Source: Lachnospiraceae bacterium (GTDB lineage Bacteria > Bacillota > Clostridia > Lachnospirales > Lachnospiraceae). Taken from it: a DNA stretch of 33,319 nucleotides. The position numbers were made by a program, and so were the translations under genes. The stretch spans positions 1-33,319 of the forward strand of contig VSNQ01000043.1 of assembly GCA_009774395.1 (NCBI GenBank), in the 5' to 3' direction. The number at the start of each line of letters is the position of its first letter. Positions within the stretch are counted from its first letter, which is position 1. Under the pieces are notes generated by a model. The model worked only from the letters and a program-made list of their open reading frames with translations. It ran no database searches and had not been told where the DNA came from. This document shows positions 16,302-25,377 of the stretch, piece by piece.

Positions 16302-16573
16302 ATGGCGAATATAAGAGAATATAACATGAATGGAACATTGATTTTAGGGTAAGTGAAGGAAAACAGGCAGATGGCGTTACGCTGAAGGATGTGCGTAATT
16401 TATTGTCAGAGCTTTCGGCGGAACTCAAAAAACAGGGAGTCAATATCAACCAGATAGCAAAGATACTTAATACCTATGGCGGCATGGATATGAAGCAGCC
16501 GCTTGAATATACGGAATACAGATATAAACAAATTGAAAACAGCCTGCTTCGCATATGGGAGAAAATAGCCTGA
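16302..16573 (+). pseudogene. mobC: Broken mobC-like relaxosome gene
   Basis: The ATG at 16302 (after AAAGAGAGAG) opens a frame MANIREYNMNGTLILG that stops at once. From about 16325 a second frame carries NIDFRVSEGKQADGVTL and then LLSELSAELKKQGVNINQIA, KILNTYGG, ending at 16573. The latter is the conserved C-terminal helix region of MobC/MobB-type relaxosome accessory proteins, which help the relaxase open DNA at oriT. The usual middle part (about 50 residues) is missing, and the two parts are in different frames, so there has been deletion plus frameshift. Its end overlaps the open frame leading into the relaxase, the normal mobC-mobA arrangement. Confidence 0.65.
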
Positions 16574-16608
16574 TCAGGAATAAAGAAATGAGAGGAAGGA
16601 TATGGTCT

Positions 16609-17985
16609 ATGGCAGAGGTTTATGGAAATGTCAATGTGAATTACAGTTACTGCAAATCTGTCGCACAGTTAAAAAGTGCGGCAGATTATATTCTTGGAAC
16701 GAAAAAAGAACAGATAAAAGAAGGAATTCAAAAGACAAGAGCGGATCTGTACGGAGCGCTTGGATGTAACAGGGATAATTTTGCTAACAGTCTGCTGATA
16801 ACATGGCATGAAAGGGCTATGCCACGAAAAATGCACGATAAAAAATATTCTCGTTACAAGCAGAAAGATATTCTGGCGCATAAGATGTCGATTTCTTTTC
16901 ATCCGGATGATAACGATAAGCTGACCTATGAGGAAGCAGATAAGATAGCAAGGGAATTTGCTCATAAATTCTTTTGGAGCAAGAGATATGAAGCAATGTG
17001 GGCGGTGCATACGGACACGGAGCATATCCATGTTCATTTTATTGTGAGCAACTGTAATGTAAAGATTGGTAAATCTTTCCGCAGGGGAATGCCGGAATTG
17101 AAGGAGATGTCACAGTTTTTCGGGGAACAGTGCATGGAGCGGGGGCTGACACATTCGGTCAGGGATACATTCTATAATGAGGAACGGAAAAGTTTTGCGG
17201 AATGTCAGATGCAGAAGCATGATAAGCTGTCTTTTAAGGAAGAGATTAAGACTTATGTAAGACTGGCAATGAACAGCACTGAAACAAGAACTCTTGAGGA
17301 TGTGGTGGAGATGTTAAAGAAAATATATCTCATGGATATACGATTAAAAGGGAATACCATTAGTTATGCGCTTCCGTACCATGCGGGTAAAACCGGAAAA
17401 GCGCAGGCGGTCAGGGGAAGCAAACTTGGAAGCCGTTTTACAGTGGCAGGAATCAGACAGTATATGCAGGAGAAAGAGCAGAAACAGATGGAGTATAGGC
17501 GAATTATGTGGGATATTGAAGAGGCAAAGCAGCACCTTGATGATTATGGGGAATGGCGAGAGGAGGCAAAAAAAGGCGGGAATTCATTTTACGAAGCCTT
17601 TGACTATTTTCAGGCAGATAATGATGTGACTGAAAATGATGAAGACATCTTTTACGGTAGTGTTTTTCAAGAGTTTAATGAACAATGGCAGGGGAAAAAT
17701 CAATTTGTTTCAGAGAAAAAATCAGAGGTAGCCAGAGAGGAAAAAGTAGATTATTCAAAGATTTTATTAGAAGAGCGTGTAAAGCTGCTTCCTCCGCCGA
17801 CAGCTGATCAAATGGCAGAACTAAAAGAGTATCAAAAACGAATGGGATATGATGAAGGTAAAATGAAAAGCATGAAATATAAGATGACAGTTTATAATGA
17901 GTTCTTGAAAGAATATGAGTATCGGAAAAAGCATTTTGGGGTGAAGGATAATATTCAGAAAAAGCGAAGAGGTAGGGAACGATGA
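16609..17985 (+). CDS. Relaxase / mobilization nuclease (MobA/VirD2-like)
   Basis: DNA-nicking transesterase that starts conjugative transfer at oriT. With the start used here it has 458 residues. The metal-binding histidine triad is HTDTEHIHVHFIVSN (H139, H141, H143). An N-terminal tyrosine near YCKSVAQLKSAADYI (residues 11-25) is a candidate catalytic residue. The C-terminal third is charged and helical. I chose the ATG at 16609 because AGGAAGG lies nine bases before it and the protein then begins at the conserved domain. The frame is open to 16555 with other ATGs at 16555 and 16588. No type IV secretion genes are in view, so transfer would rely on a helper element. Confidence 0.87.
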   Translation: MAEVYGNVNVNYSYCKSVAQLKSAADYILGTKKEQIKEGIQKTRADLYGALGCNRDNFANSLLITWHERAMPRKMHDKKYSRYKQKDILAHKMSISFHPDDNDKLTYEEADKIAREFAHKFFWSKRYEAMWAVHTDTEHIHVHFIVSNCNVKIGKSFRRGMPELKEMSQFFGEQCMERGLTHSVRDTFYNEERKSFAECQMQKHDKLSFKEEIKTYVRLAMNSTETRTLEDVVEMLKKIYLMDIRLKGNTISYALPYHAGKTGKAQAVRGSKLGSRFTVAGIRQYMQEKEQKQMEYRRIMWDIEEAKQHLDDYGEWREEAKKGGNSFYEAFDYFQADNDVTENDEDIFYGSVFQEFNEQWQGKNQFVSEKKSEVAREEKVDYSKILLEERVKLLPPPTADQMAELKEYQKRMGYDEGKMKSMKYKMTVYNEFLKEYEYRKKHFGVKDNIQKKRRGRER

Positions 17986-18196
17986 TTTTCAATGAAAAGC
18001 TTGTTTGTAAGTTTAGTATGCAAATTGCTGTTTAATGGCGAATTTCTCTATTATTAGTAAATGTGCTATTGATATAGAAACTGTTCTCTAGATGTTTAAT
18101 ATATTCGGGATGGAAATCAATGTATTGAAAGACTTTTTTCAAATATTAGATTTAAGAATATTATAACGAAAAAAAGTAATCACAAAACATAAAATA

Positions 18197-18225
18197 TTGA
18201 AAAATGCTATAGCATATGCTATATT
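18197..18225 (+). promoter_or_regulatory. Promoter with palindromic operator before the xre-Gabija genes
   Basis: TTGAAA (18197-18202), 17 bases, TATATT (18220-18225). A perfect 16-base palindrome, TATAGCATATGCTATA (18208-18223), fills the spacer and enters the -10 box. A second 12-base palindrome (ATGCTATAGCAT, 18204-18215) overlaps it. A dimeric HTH protein bound here would block RNA polymerase, so autorepression by the adjacent XRE protein is the simplest reading. Confidence 0.65.
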
Positions 18226-18246
18226 TTAACATGGAGGGGTGGACAT

Positions 18247-18459
18247 ATGCATTTTAGTGAAATAATTAAACATATCAGGCAAGAATTGAGAATTACGCAG
18301 GAGGAGCTGGCTCATGAGTTAAATGTAAGTTTTTCTACGGTCAATAGATGGGAAAATGGACATAGAATTCCTGCAAAATTGACAATAAGATGTATTATAG
18401 ATTTTTGCAGAAATAATTCAGTAGATAAAGAGGTGATATCTGCATTAGAAAAACTATAG
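18247..18459 (+). CDS. XRE-family transcriptional regulator
   Basis: A 70-residue single-domain Cro/CI-type DNA-binding protein. The helix-turn-helix is at about 16-40: TQEELAHELNVSFSTVNRWE, followed by NGHRIP, a classic XRE pattern. There is no sensor or dimerization domain beyond the short C-terminal helix. GGAGGGG lies nine bases before the ATG. It sits 59 bases upstream of the Gabija nuclease gene, with no terminator between, and under a palindromic promoter. It therefore probably represses the operon and itself. Confidence 0.85.
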   Translation: MHFSEIIKHIRQELRITQEELAHELNVSFSTVNRWENGHRIPAKLTIRCIIDFCRNNSVDKEVISALEKL

Positions 18460-18517
18460 AATTGCAAAAAATTATTTGATGTGTTTATTTGCAAACGATT
18501 CAGCTTGGAGGATAATG

Positions 18518-20239
18518 ATGTATATTAAAAATATTCATATAGAGAATTTTCGTAATTTTCATTGTATAGATATCCCTTTAAAAAAGCTTACAATTATTAT
18601 TGGTGAAAATGATGCAGGAAAATCAAATTTCTTGGATGCGGTACGATTAGTATTAAATAATAATGGTTTTATGTATTCATCTCGTTCCTTATCCATTACA
18701 GATATAAATAAAGATTCTGCTGACGTATTTCTAAATTATTTGAAAGATAACACAGATGAAATAACTAAAAATCTGAATGATAATGAATTTATGAAAGCAG
18801 TATATGAAAAAATTCCTATAGTAAAAGTACGAATTAGCTTCGCAGATGCAAAGACAGAATATCAAAAACAACTATTGAAAGACTGGATTAATTTGACTGA
18901 TGAAGAAGAAATATGCTTTGAAGTAGAGTATTCTTTTGCTCCGACAAAATTGAGGGAATTTATAGAGGAGTGCCTTTTTCTTCAAGATAAGGTAGAAAAC
19001 TTTATGCTTCCGGTCGAAAAATATGAGTACAGAATTTATTCTGTGAATAATTTCAAGGGGATAAACAAAGATAAATTAAAGAATTTCAACATAAGTGTTA
19101 TAAATGCGGAAAGAGATACATTTTCGGAAAGCGATAAGCAAAATTCATATAAAATAGTAAGTTCGTTGATAGAAAGAAGCATTACGAAGGAGGATAGGGC
19201 ACAGATTGAGGATTCCTACAATAAATTTTTTGATGAAATACAAGATATAAAGTCTTTCAAAAAAATATTTGAAAAAATGCAGGAGAATGAAAAGTTTGAA
19301 AACTTAAAAGATTTCATTGACGGGATGAAATTAATACCTAATTTTCCTAATTTGAAAAATATATTTACCAATATAAATATTGGATATGGAGAAGAATTTC
19401 TTTACCAAAAGGGATTAGGGACAAGGAATTTTATGTATCTGGTTCTGTTATTTAGTTATTTTCAAAATAATGATAAGATTTTCAATTTACTATGTATTGA
19501 GGAACCCGAAGCGCATCTGTGTGTCAATAATTTCAATTTGGTTTTGGATTTTATCAAAAAGAGTGCGGAAGTGCAAAATGATTTCATGCAATTGTTGATT
19601 ACTTCTCATAATCCGAAAGTAATCAATAAATTGAAATTGAATAATGTGGTTATTCTGAAAAATCAGAAACCAATATCGTTGGATAAGGTGGATGTTGGAT
19701 TAGTTAATTATTTGGCAAAACGTCCTAATTTTGATATATTAAAGATTTTATTTGCCAAATGCCTAATTTTAGTTGAAGGACCTACTGAAGAAATGTTTAT
19801 AAATACTATGCTGGATAAAGAAGTGGGTATTTTAAATGAAATAGAGGTTATTGCAATTGGACAAAAAGGATATAAAACTTTTTTGGATATTTGGCTATTG
19901 ATTCATAAAGATGATCCCACTAGCTGTATAGGTGTGGTAAGGGATTTTGATAATCAGCTAAATGCGAAAAATGAGCATCAAGTGTACAATGATACATATA
20001 AAAACATATTTGTGCGAACAACAGAAAAATATACATTAGAAGATGACTTGGCAGCGGCAGGAGCAAATGAACAAAATATAAAAGATTATTTTGATACGGA
20101 CGAGGATGCTGCAAAATTTCTTAAAGATAGCAAGGCAGATAATATGAGACGGTTATGTGAAGCTATCTCTGAAAATGAAATAGTGATAGAAATGCCTAAA
20201 CATATAGGAGAAATAATTGAGTGTGTGAAAAATTACTAA
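18518..20239 (+). CDS. gajA: Gabija anti-phage protein GajA (OLD-family ATPase/TOPRIM nuclease)
   Basis: A 573-residue OLD-family endonuclease. Residues about 1-370 form the ABC-type ATPase: Walker A GENDAGKSN (29-37), GLGTRNFMYL as the signature-like segment, Walker B LLCIEEPEAHL (E328-E329) and a histidine switch LLITSHNP. A TOPRIM nuclease follows, with ILVEGPTEE (E420) and VVRDFDNQ (D476, D478). In Gabija, GajA is the DNA-cutting subunit that assembles with GajB and is kept off by normal nucleotide levels. Length and pairing match the known system. I start at 18518, six bases after GGAGG; upstream ATGs lack a site. It is AT-rich compared with the left half of the window, suggesting transfer. 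Confidence 0.87.
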   Translation: MYIKNIHIENFRNFHCIDIPLKKLTIIIGENDAGKSNFLDAVRLVLNNNGFMYSSRSLSITDINKDSADVFLNYLKDNTDEITKNLNDNEFMKAVYEKIPIVKVRISFADAKTEYQKQLLKDWINLTDEEEICFEVEYSFAPTKLREFIEECLFLQDKVENFMLPVEKYEYRIYSVNNFKGINKDKLKNFNISVINAERDTFSESDKQNSYKIVSSLIERSITKEDRAQIEDSYNKFFDEIQDIKSFKKIFEKMQENEKFENLKDFIDGMKLIPNFPNLKNIFTNINIGYGEEFLYQKGLGTRNFMYLVLLFSYFQNNDKIFNLLCIEEPEAHLCVNNFNLVLDFIKKSAEVQNDFMQLLITSHNPKVINKLKLNNVVILKNQKPISLDKVDVGLVNYLAKRPNFDILKILFAKCLILVEGPTEEMFINTMLDKEVGILNEIEVIAIGQKGYKTFLDIWLLIHKDDPTSCIGVVRDFDNQLNAKNEHQVYNDTYKNIFVRTTEKYTLEDDLAAAGANEQNIKDYFDTDEDAAKFLKDSKADNMRRLCEAISENEIVIEMPKHIGEIIECVKNY

Positions 20240-21639
20240 GTCAAATACAAATTGCTGGAGCAGGTGCAGGAAAAACATATACATTAGCAGAGAAAATATT
20301 AGTGCGTTATCATAAAAAGGATAATGACAAAATAATATATGCAATTTCTTTCACAAATTATGCAAAACGTAATATTGAGCAGAGAGTAGCGGAATTAAAC
20401 AATGGATTAATGCCATCAGATATTTGCATTGAGACAGTTCACAGTTTTTTATTGAATGAAATAATATATCCGTTTAGCCAGTATTATTTTGGCAAAGCTT
20501 TTTCAAAAGCTACATCAATGAAATTGCCTATTGAAATAAAACTACAAAGATATCAGTTAAAACGTGTGAATGAAAGAGGTATTATCCATAATTCGCAGGT
20601 TTTTAATAAAGCAAAACAAATGATTGTAGACGGAAAGGGAGAAACAAAAGCGAAGCATAGAAAAAAAGAACTGATTATAGAATACCTGCAAGCATCTGTT
20701 GATGCATTGTTTATAGACGAAGCGCAGGATTTAGATGCTGATGCATTAACTCTATTTGGAAAATTGTCTGAAAGTATATATGCATATATTGTAGGCGATC
20801 CAAAACAGTCTATTAAATATCCTAAAGATTTTAGAGAATTTACAGAATGTATTAGAGAGAATAACTCGGTATTCCATATGCTTTCACCAAATACAATTAC
20901 AAGAAGAATGCCTGAATGTCATTTAAGAATATCAAATCTATTTTGTCCAGCGGATGAACGGCAAACTACAATAAGCGATGTAAAGGGAGAAATATATTAC
21001 TTATATTCAACAGATGAGAAATTTTCAAAGCTATATGAATCATTTGATTTTCTTAAAGCATTAATTTACATTAGACAGGAAACAGATACATTTACAACGC
21101 AAGATTCTAAATCGGTTTTTTTGTTAGAAGAAAGCGTTCGTGAAAAGTTATTGGAAAAAATTAATTCCGACTATGATAGTGATGCTTTTATGAAGTCTAT
21201 AGAAAAATATTTTATTAATTTGACTTTGAAAAAAGGAGAAAAAGGAGCAATCCAGTCTTTTACAAAACACTTTGGTATAACATTGGAAAACAATGAATAT
21301 GCAAAGTTAATTAATGATCTGAAGATTGAGAATAAGGAGAAAAAGCTTAAGGTCAAAAGTATTGATAAAATAAAAGGACTTGAGAATGAGCTGTGTATGT
21401 TTATTATGGATAATACGATGTTAGAGTACTTATTTGGAAAGAAACAGGAAACAAATAAAGAAATGATGCGTCTGTATGTAGCACTTACCCGTTCTAAGTC
21501 TGATTTGATTTTAGTCATTGATAAACCTAGCATAAAAAAGTTTACTGATAAGCAAATCGAAAAGGGATTTTCTGAACTTAATATACCGTATGTTACAATG
21601 GAGTATATAGAAAAGGTTGGAAATCGAAACAAACTTTAG
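20221..21639 (+). CDS. gajB: Gabija anti-phage protein GajB (UvrD-like helicase)
   Basis: A 472-residue superfamily 1A helicase-like ATPase. Motifs in order: Walker A AGAGAGKTYTL (12-22), SFTNYAKRNIEQRV (motif Ia), FIDEAQD (D166-E167), VGDPKQS (191-197, Q196), SIDKIKGLENE (motif V) and YVALTRSK (motif VI, R424). It is shorter than UvrD (over 700) because the 2B domain and long C-terminus are missing, as expected for GajB. The start is GTG at 20221, overlapping gajA by 19 bases, a sign of translational coupling; there is no strong ribosome site. It would sense DNA ends or processing products and trigger or support GajA. Confidence 0.85.
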   Translation: MCEKLLSQIQIAGAGAGKTYTLAEKILVRYHKKDNDKIIYAISFTNYAKRNIEQRVAELNNGLMPSDICIETVHSFLLNEIIYPFSQYYFGKAFSKATSMKLPIEIKLQRYQLKRVNERGIIHNSQVFNKAKQMIVDGKGETKAKHRKKELIIEYLQASVDALFIDEAQDLDADALTLFGKLSESIYAYIVGDPKQSIKYPKDFREFTECIRENNSVFHMLSPNTITRRMPECHLRISNLFCPADERQTTISDVKGEIYYLYSTDEKFSKLYESFDFLKALIYIRQETDTFTTQDSKSVFLLEESVREKLLEKINSDYDSDAFMKSIEKYFINLTLKKGEKGAIQSFTKHFGITLENNEYAKLINDLKIENKEKKLKVKSIDKIKGLENELCMFIMDNTMLEYLFGKKQETNKEMMRLYVALTRSKSDLILVIDKPSIKKFTDKQIEKGFSELNIPYVTMEYIEKVGNRNKL

Positions 21640-21700
21640 GATAAAATTCAATTTAGGAAATGATGTTTATACAATTTTATGATAAATATGGAGGCTAATT

Positions 21701-23215
21701 ATGGCAGCAGGAACTACCAATATAGGATTTGAAGAGAAGTTGTGGCAGGCAGCAGATAAGTTACGCTCCAATATGGATGCAACAGAATATAAACATGTAG
21801 TATTAGGGCTTATATTTTTGAAATATGTTTCTGATTCATTTGAAGAAAAATACCAACAATTATTAGCAGAAGGTTATGGAGATGAAGAAGATAGAGACGA
21901 ATACATAGCAGAAAATATTTTCTATGTACCTATAGACGCTCGATGGAGTGAAATTAAAAAGTATGCCACCAGTACGGATATTGGCAAGGTTATAGATCAT
22001 GCAATGGATGCAATAGAAAAGGAGAATGATTCATTAAAGGGTGTTTTGACTAAAAATTATTCCCGTCAAGAGTTGGACAAAACAAGACTTGGAGAACTTG
22101 TGACACTTTTTACGAATATTGAAGTTGGTTCAACAGCAGCGCAGGAAAGGGATGTTTTAGGCAGGGTATATGAATATTTTCTAAGTAAGTTCGCAAGCGC
22201 AGAGGGAAAACTGGGTGGAGAATTTTATACACCTTCTTGTATTGTTCGTACCCTTGTTTCAATGATAGAGCCATTTGAAGGACAGATTTTTGATCCGGCT
22301 TGCGGAAGTGGTGGTATGTTCTGCCAGTCGGCACGATTTGTAAAGGAACATCAGGGCAATGTCAGGGATATTTCCATTTTTGGGCAGGAGAGCAACCCAA
22401 CTACATGGAAACTGGCAAAGATGAATCTGGCAATCAGGCAGTTGGAGGCAAATCTTGGAAAGCATAATGCGGATTCCTTCCATGATGACCAGCACAAGAC
22501 GTTAAAAGCAAATTACATATTGGCGAATCCACCGTTCAATATTTCAGATTGGGGCGGAGAACGGCTGCAGGAAGATCCAAGATGGAAATACGGTATTCCG
22601 CCTGTTGGGAATGCGAATTTTGCATGGCTTCAACATATGTTGTATCACCTGAATCCGGCAGGCGGCGTGTGTGGTACTGTTTTGGCGAATGGTTCTTTAA
22701 GCTCCAATACGTCAAATGAAGGGAATATTCGTGCTAATATGGTAAAAGGCGATGTTGTGGAATGTATTGTAGCGATGCCTAGCCAGCTTTTTTATTCTAC
22801 AGGTATTCCGGTTTCACTTTGGATTATGCGGAAAGGTAAAGGAGAGTATTCTGAAGGGAAGGTTTTGTTTATTGATGCCAGAAAGCTTGGTCATATGGTA
22901 GATAGAAAGGTTCGTGAGTTGTCAGATGAGGATATTCTAAAAATTGCCAGTACCTATCAGAACTGGTGGAAAGGAACTGGGTATGAAAATGTGCAAGGAT
23001 TTTGTAAGGAAGCATTCATAGAGGAAATTGATGAACAGGATTTTATATTGACACCGGGAAGATATGTTGGCATTGATGAACAGGAAGATGATGGAGAGCC
23101 ATTTAAGGAAAAAATGCAGAGGTTGACATCTGAGCTGTCAGGTCTGTTTGCAGAATCCATAAGACTTCAAGATGAGATTCGTGAGAAGTTGGAGGCGATT
23201 GGGTATGAAATCTAA
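21701..23215 (+). CDS. hsdM: Type I restriction-modification, methyltransferase subunit HsdM
   Basis: N6-adenine DNA methyltransferase subunit, 504 residues, working as an M2S1 complex with HsdS and, with HsdR, in restriction. The N-terminal helical domain (LWQAADKLRSNMDATEYKHV) is typical. Then come GGEFYTPSCIV, SAM motif I DPACGSGGMF (D198) and the catalytic NPPF (276-279). The length is normal. GGAGG lies six bases before the ATG. A 61-base gap after gajB has no terminator, so read-through from the Gabija operon is possible. Codon composition is more GC-rich from mid-gene onward than in the Gabija genes. Confidence 0.94.
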   Translation: MAAGTTNIGFEEKLWQAADKLRSNMDATEYKHVVLGLIFLKYVSDSFEEKYQQLLAEGYGDEEDRDEYIAENIFYVPIDARWSEIKKYATSTDIGKVIDHAMDAIEKENDSLKGVLTKNYSRQELDKTRLGELVTLFTNIEVGSTAAQERDVLGRVYEYFLSKFASAEGKLGGEFYTPSCIVRTLVSMIEPFEGQIFDPACGSGGMFCQSARFVKEHQGNVRDISIFGQESNPTTWKLAKMNLAIRQLEANLGKHNADSFHDDQHKTLKANYILANPPFNISDWGGERLQEDPRWKYGIPPVGNANFAWLQHMLYHLNPAGGVCGTVLANGSLSSNTSNEGNIRANMVKGDVVECIVAMPSQLFYSTGIPVSLWIMRKGKGEYSEGKVLFIDARKLGHMVDRKVRELSDEDILKIASTYQNWWKGTGYENVQGFCKEAFIEEIDEQDFILTPGRYVGIDEQEDDGEPFKEKMQRLTSELSGLFAESIRLQDEIREKLEAIGYEI

Positions 23216-24311
23216 ATGGGGAATAAGGAAATTAGGTGATTTGTGCAATATATCTTCAAGTAAAAGAATATTTGCAAGGGAATATTGCAGTAAAGGTGTT
23301 CCTTTTTATCGCGGTAAGGAGATAATAGAAAAGCATAAAGGAAATGCCGTTTCTACAGAACTATTTATTTCTGAGGAGCGTTATGCGGAAATTAAGGAGA
23401 AAAATGATGTTCCTAGAATAGGTGACATTTTACTTTCATCAGTTGGTACATTAGGCGTTCCTTGGTTAGTGGATGAAGAAAAATTTTATTTTAAAGATGG
23501 TAATTTAACATGGTTAAGGGTTGGAGAAGAATTAGATAATAAATTTCTTTATTTATGGCTATGTTCTCCTGAGGCAAAACAACAAATAGATTCTAAATGT
23601 ATTGGTTCCACACAAAAGGCTATTACAATAGAAACTCTCAGCAAGTTTGATATATGTATTCCATCTATAGAAACACAGAGAAAAATTAGTAATCTATCGT
23701 TTGCGATTATTAGCAAAATAGTGTTGAATAAAATGATAAACGATAATTTAGAACAGCAAATTGAAGCTCTACTTCTCCCCCAATCTAATTACCGCATCAT
23801 CAATGGCGAAACTCTGACAAAGTCAGGAATTGATTGGAATAAGGCGGGTTACATCTCAGAAGAACGTTATATGGAATCCCCTGAAATTATGTTGAATGTT
23901 GGTGACATTCTTCTGTCAAAGGACGGTACGATTGGCAAGATAGGGTATGTTGATAGTCTCGATTTGCCAACATCCGTAGCTTCAGGCATTTTCGTCATTC
24001 GTAATAATAAACAGAGTATCATATCCACAACTTTTATATACTATTTGCTCCGGTCAAAGCTATTTCAAGCCTTTATTGCTGCACGTACAGAGGGAAGTGT
24101 CATTCCTCATTTGTATCAAAAAGATTTTATGGAGTTTGAGTTTCCTCTTCCAGCTCCAGACAGAGTTACAAAGTTTGAAAAAATAACGGAGCCTATGTTC
24201 TCTCAGATCGTTGGAAATCTTAATGAGAACAAAGTACTTGCTTCTTTAAGAGATTCACTATTGCCCAAGTTTATGTCCGGTGAACTGGATGTTTCCGAAC
24301 TTGATCTTTAA
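23205..24311 (+). CDS. hsdS: Type I restriction-modification, specificity subunit HsdS
   Basis: DNA-recognition subunit that sets the target of the type I enzyme. The true start is the ATG at 23205 (GGAGG nine bases upstream), overlapping hsdM by 11 bases; the frame upstream is inside hsdM. The 368 residues contain target-recognition domain 1 (WGIRKLGDLCNIS to FDICIPS), a conserved helix (NDNLEQQIEALLLPQ, about 179-193), domain 2 (GDILLSKDGTIGKIGY onward) and a final helix ending KFMSGELDVSELDL. Domain 2 lacks its usual opening segment. The base composition changes at the joint near 23780, so the gene may be a recombinant. It is shorter than the usual 400-450. Confidence 0.87.
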   Translation: MKSKWGIRKLGDLCNISSSKRIFAREYCSKGVPFYRGKEIIEKHKGNAVSTELFISEERYAEIKEKNDVPRIGDILLSSVGTLGVPWLVDEEKFYFKDGNLTWLRVGEELDNKFLYLWLCSPEAKQQIDSKCIGSTQKAITIETLSKFDICIPSIETQRKISNLSFAIISKIVLNKMINDNLEQQIEALLLPQSNYRIINGETLTKSGIDWNKAGYISEERYMESPEIMLNVGDILLSKDGTIGKIGYVDSLDLPTSVASGIFVIRNNKQSIISTTFIYYLLRSKLFQAFIAARTEGSVIPHLYQKDFMEFEFPLPAPDRVTKFEKITEPMFSQIVGNLNENKVLASLRDSLLPKFMSGELDVSELDL

Positions 24312-24384
24312 GCCGCTAAATCATTGTTTACATGACTATAAATTATTTAGTGCAAATAAATTATGAAGAAAGGTATTTATCATA

Positions 24385-24756
24385 ATGAATAATATGTTTA
24401 AGAGACTTATAAAATGGATAAAACTTCGTATCTATGAAATATTGTATATTGTATTATTGGCAATCCTTTCAAGTTACATTTTGATTAATTGGAAAATATG
24501 TGTTACAATGACTTTTTTTGAGCAGTTCGATGGGAATAACATTTTATTTCTTATTTGGATTGTATTACTTATATTACCATTTTATGATGTAGAAGCAAAG
24601 GGATGGAAGTTTCGTAAAAAGGGGATAGAAGATACAAGAAAACTATTTGAAAATGCTGAAAACAATTTTATGCAAGAGCGAATAAATAATTTAAGAGATA
24701 GTATGCAATTTCAAAATTCAGATGAAACGGATGGAGGTAGCAGTCAAAATGAATAA
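24385..24756 (+). CDS. Small membrane protein of unknown function (hsdS-hsdR cassette)
   Basis: A 123-residue protein I do not recognise. Two hydrophobic segments (about 17-38, ILYIVLLAILSSYILINW; and 53-68, ILFLIWIVLLILPFY) predict two membrane passes. A short basic N-terminus precedes them, and a charged, probably helical cytoplasmic tail follows (VEAKGWKFRKKGIEDTRKL onward). AAGAAAGG lies 11 bases before the ATG. It is the first gene of a three-part insert between hsdS and hsdR and overlaps the next gene by eight bases, so the two are probably translated together. Confidence 0.6.
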   Translation: MNNMFKRLIKWIKLRIYEILYIVLLAILSSYILINWKICVTMTFFEQFDGNNILFLIWIVLLILPFYDVEAKGWKFRKKGIEDTRKLFENAENNFMQERINNLRDSMQFQNSDETDGGSSQNE

Positions 24757-25072
24757 TCAAAGTAAACAAATGGTGATGGATGCTTTATTTAAAGTGATTA
24801 ATTCTGCACCTGCATTATATTCCCAGAGAAATTATTTGTATCCTCAAACATATCAAACAAATGATGTGTCCACGCAAGAATTTAATACATGGGTGAATTA
24901 TGTAAATCAAATACTTGATATTTCATATAACTATGTGGGTATTAATATTATTATGTCAACAAAAATGATGATAAGTCAATTGGTTTCGCAATACGGGGTA
25001 TCTAATATACAACGTATTGACCAAATCAAACAAGAGCTTATTAAGTTGACACAGGCGATTTTACAATATTAA
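24749..25072 (+). CDS. Small helical protein of unknown function (hsdS-hsdR cassette)
   Basis: A 107-residue soluble protein without recognised motifs. It is mostly polar and likely helical (VMDALFKVINSAPALYSQ; QEFNTWVNYVNQILDISYNY). I place the start at 24749, 11 bases after GGAGG; an in-frame ATG at 24722 lies before that site and inside the upstream gene. It overlaps the membrane-protein gene by eight bases, implying coupled expression and perhaps a functional pair. Some DUF families next to restriction systems have this size, but I cannot assign one. Confidence 0.6.
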   Translation: MNNQSKQMVMDALFKVINSAPALYSQRNYLYPQTYQTNDVSTQEFNTWVNYVNQILDISYNYVGINIIMSTKMMISQLVSQYGVSNIQRIDQIKQELIKLTQAILQY

Positions 25073-25140
25073 ATGATGTGAGCGACTTTTTTACCGATTA
25101 TTATGATATAGCAATATTGACTGCGAGGTGAAATAATAGG

Positions 25141-25377
25141 ATGTATTATTTAGATAATGAGAAATCAATAATCAAAAAATTTCAGATGGTAAATCCAAAG
25201 TCTGTATATTTTTTAATGGAAAATGAAGAATCCGCAAAAGTATTTGAATCAATTCATGATCAAGAAAATTGGAAACAATGGATAGAAAGTGCTGGAAAAT
25301 CTGATCCACCGCCAGATTTTTTTGCAGATACATATAAGTATATGATGGATGTCATGAGAGTGGACGATCATTCCTAA
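25141..25377 (+). CDS. N-terminal part of a split unknown gene (hsdS-hsdR cassette)
   Basis: A 78-residue frame (MYYLDNEKSIIKKFQMVNPK start) ending at TAA 25375-25377. The reading frame continues without another stop to 25929, in the same phase, so this is probably the first third of a 263-codon gene cut by one nonsense codon. GAGGTG lies about 11 bases before the ATG. The sequence around the stop is A-rich (TCCTAAAAAAATAAAAAGG), where a point change or indel history is easy to imagine. I recognise no domain. Confidence 0.5.
   Translation: MYYLDNEKSIIKKFQMVNPKSVYFLMENEESAKVFESIHDQENWKQWIESAGKSDPPPDFFADTYKYMMDVMRVDDHS

Noticed and set aside
18476..20239. Stand-alone OLD nuclease or retron-associated reading of the gajA frame
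   Set aside because: The overlapping UvrD-like partner of the right size makes Gabija the better call; no reverse transcriptase or other partner is present.
21171..21632. 153-codon frame opposite gajB
   Set aside because: A Ser/Phe/Ile-rich antisense shadow of an AT-rich gene, with no start signal.
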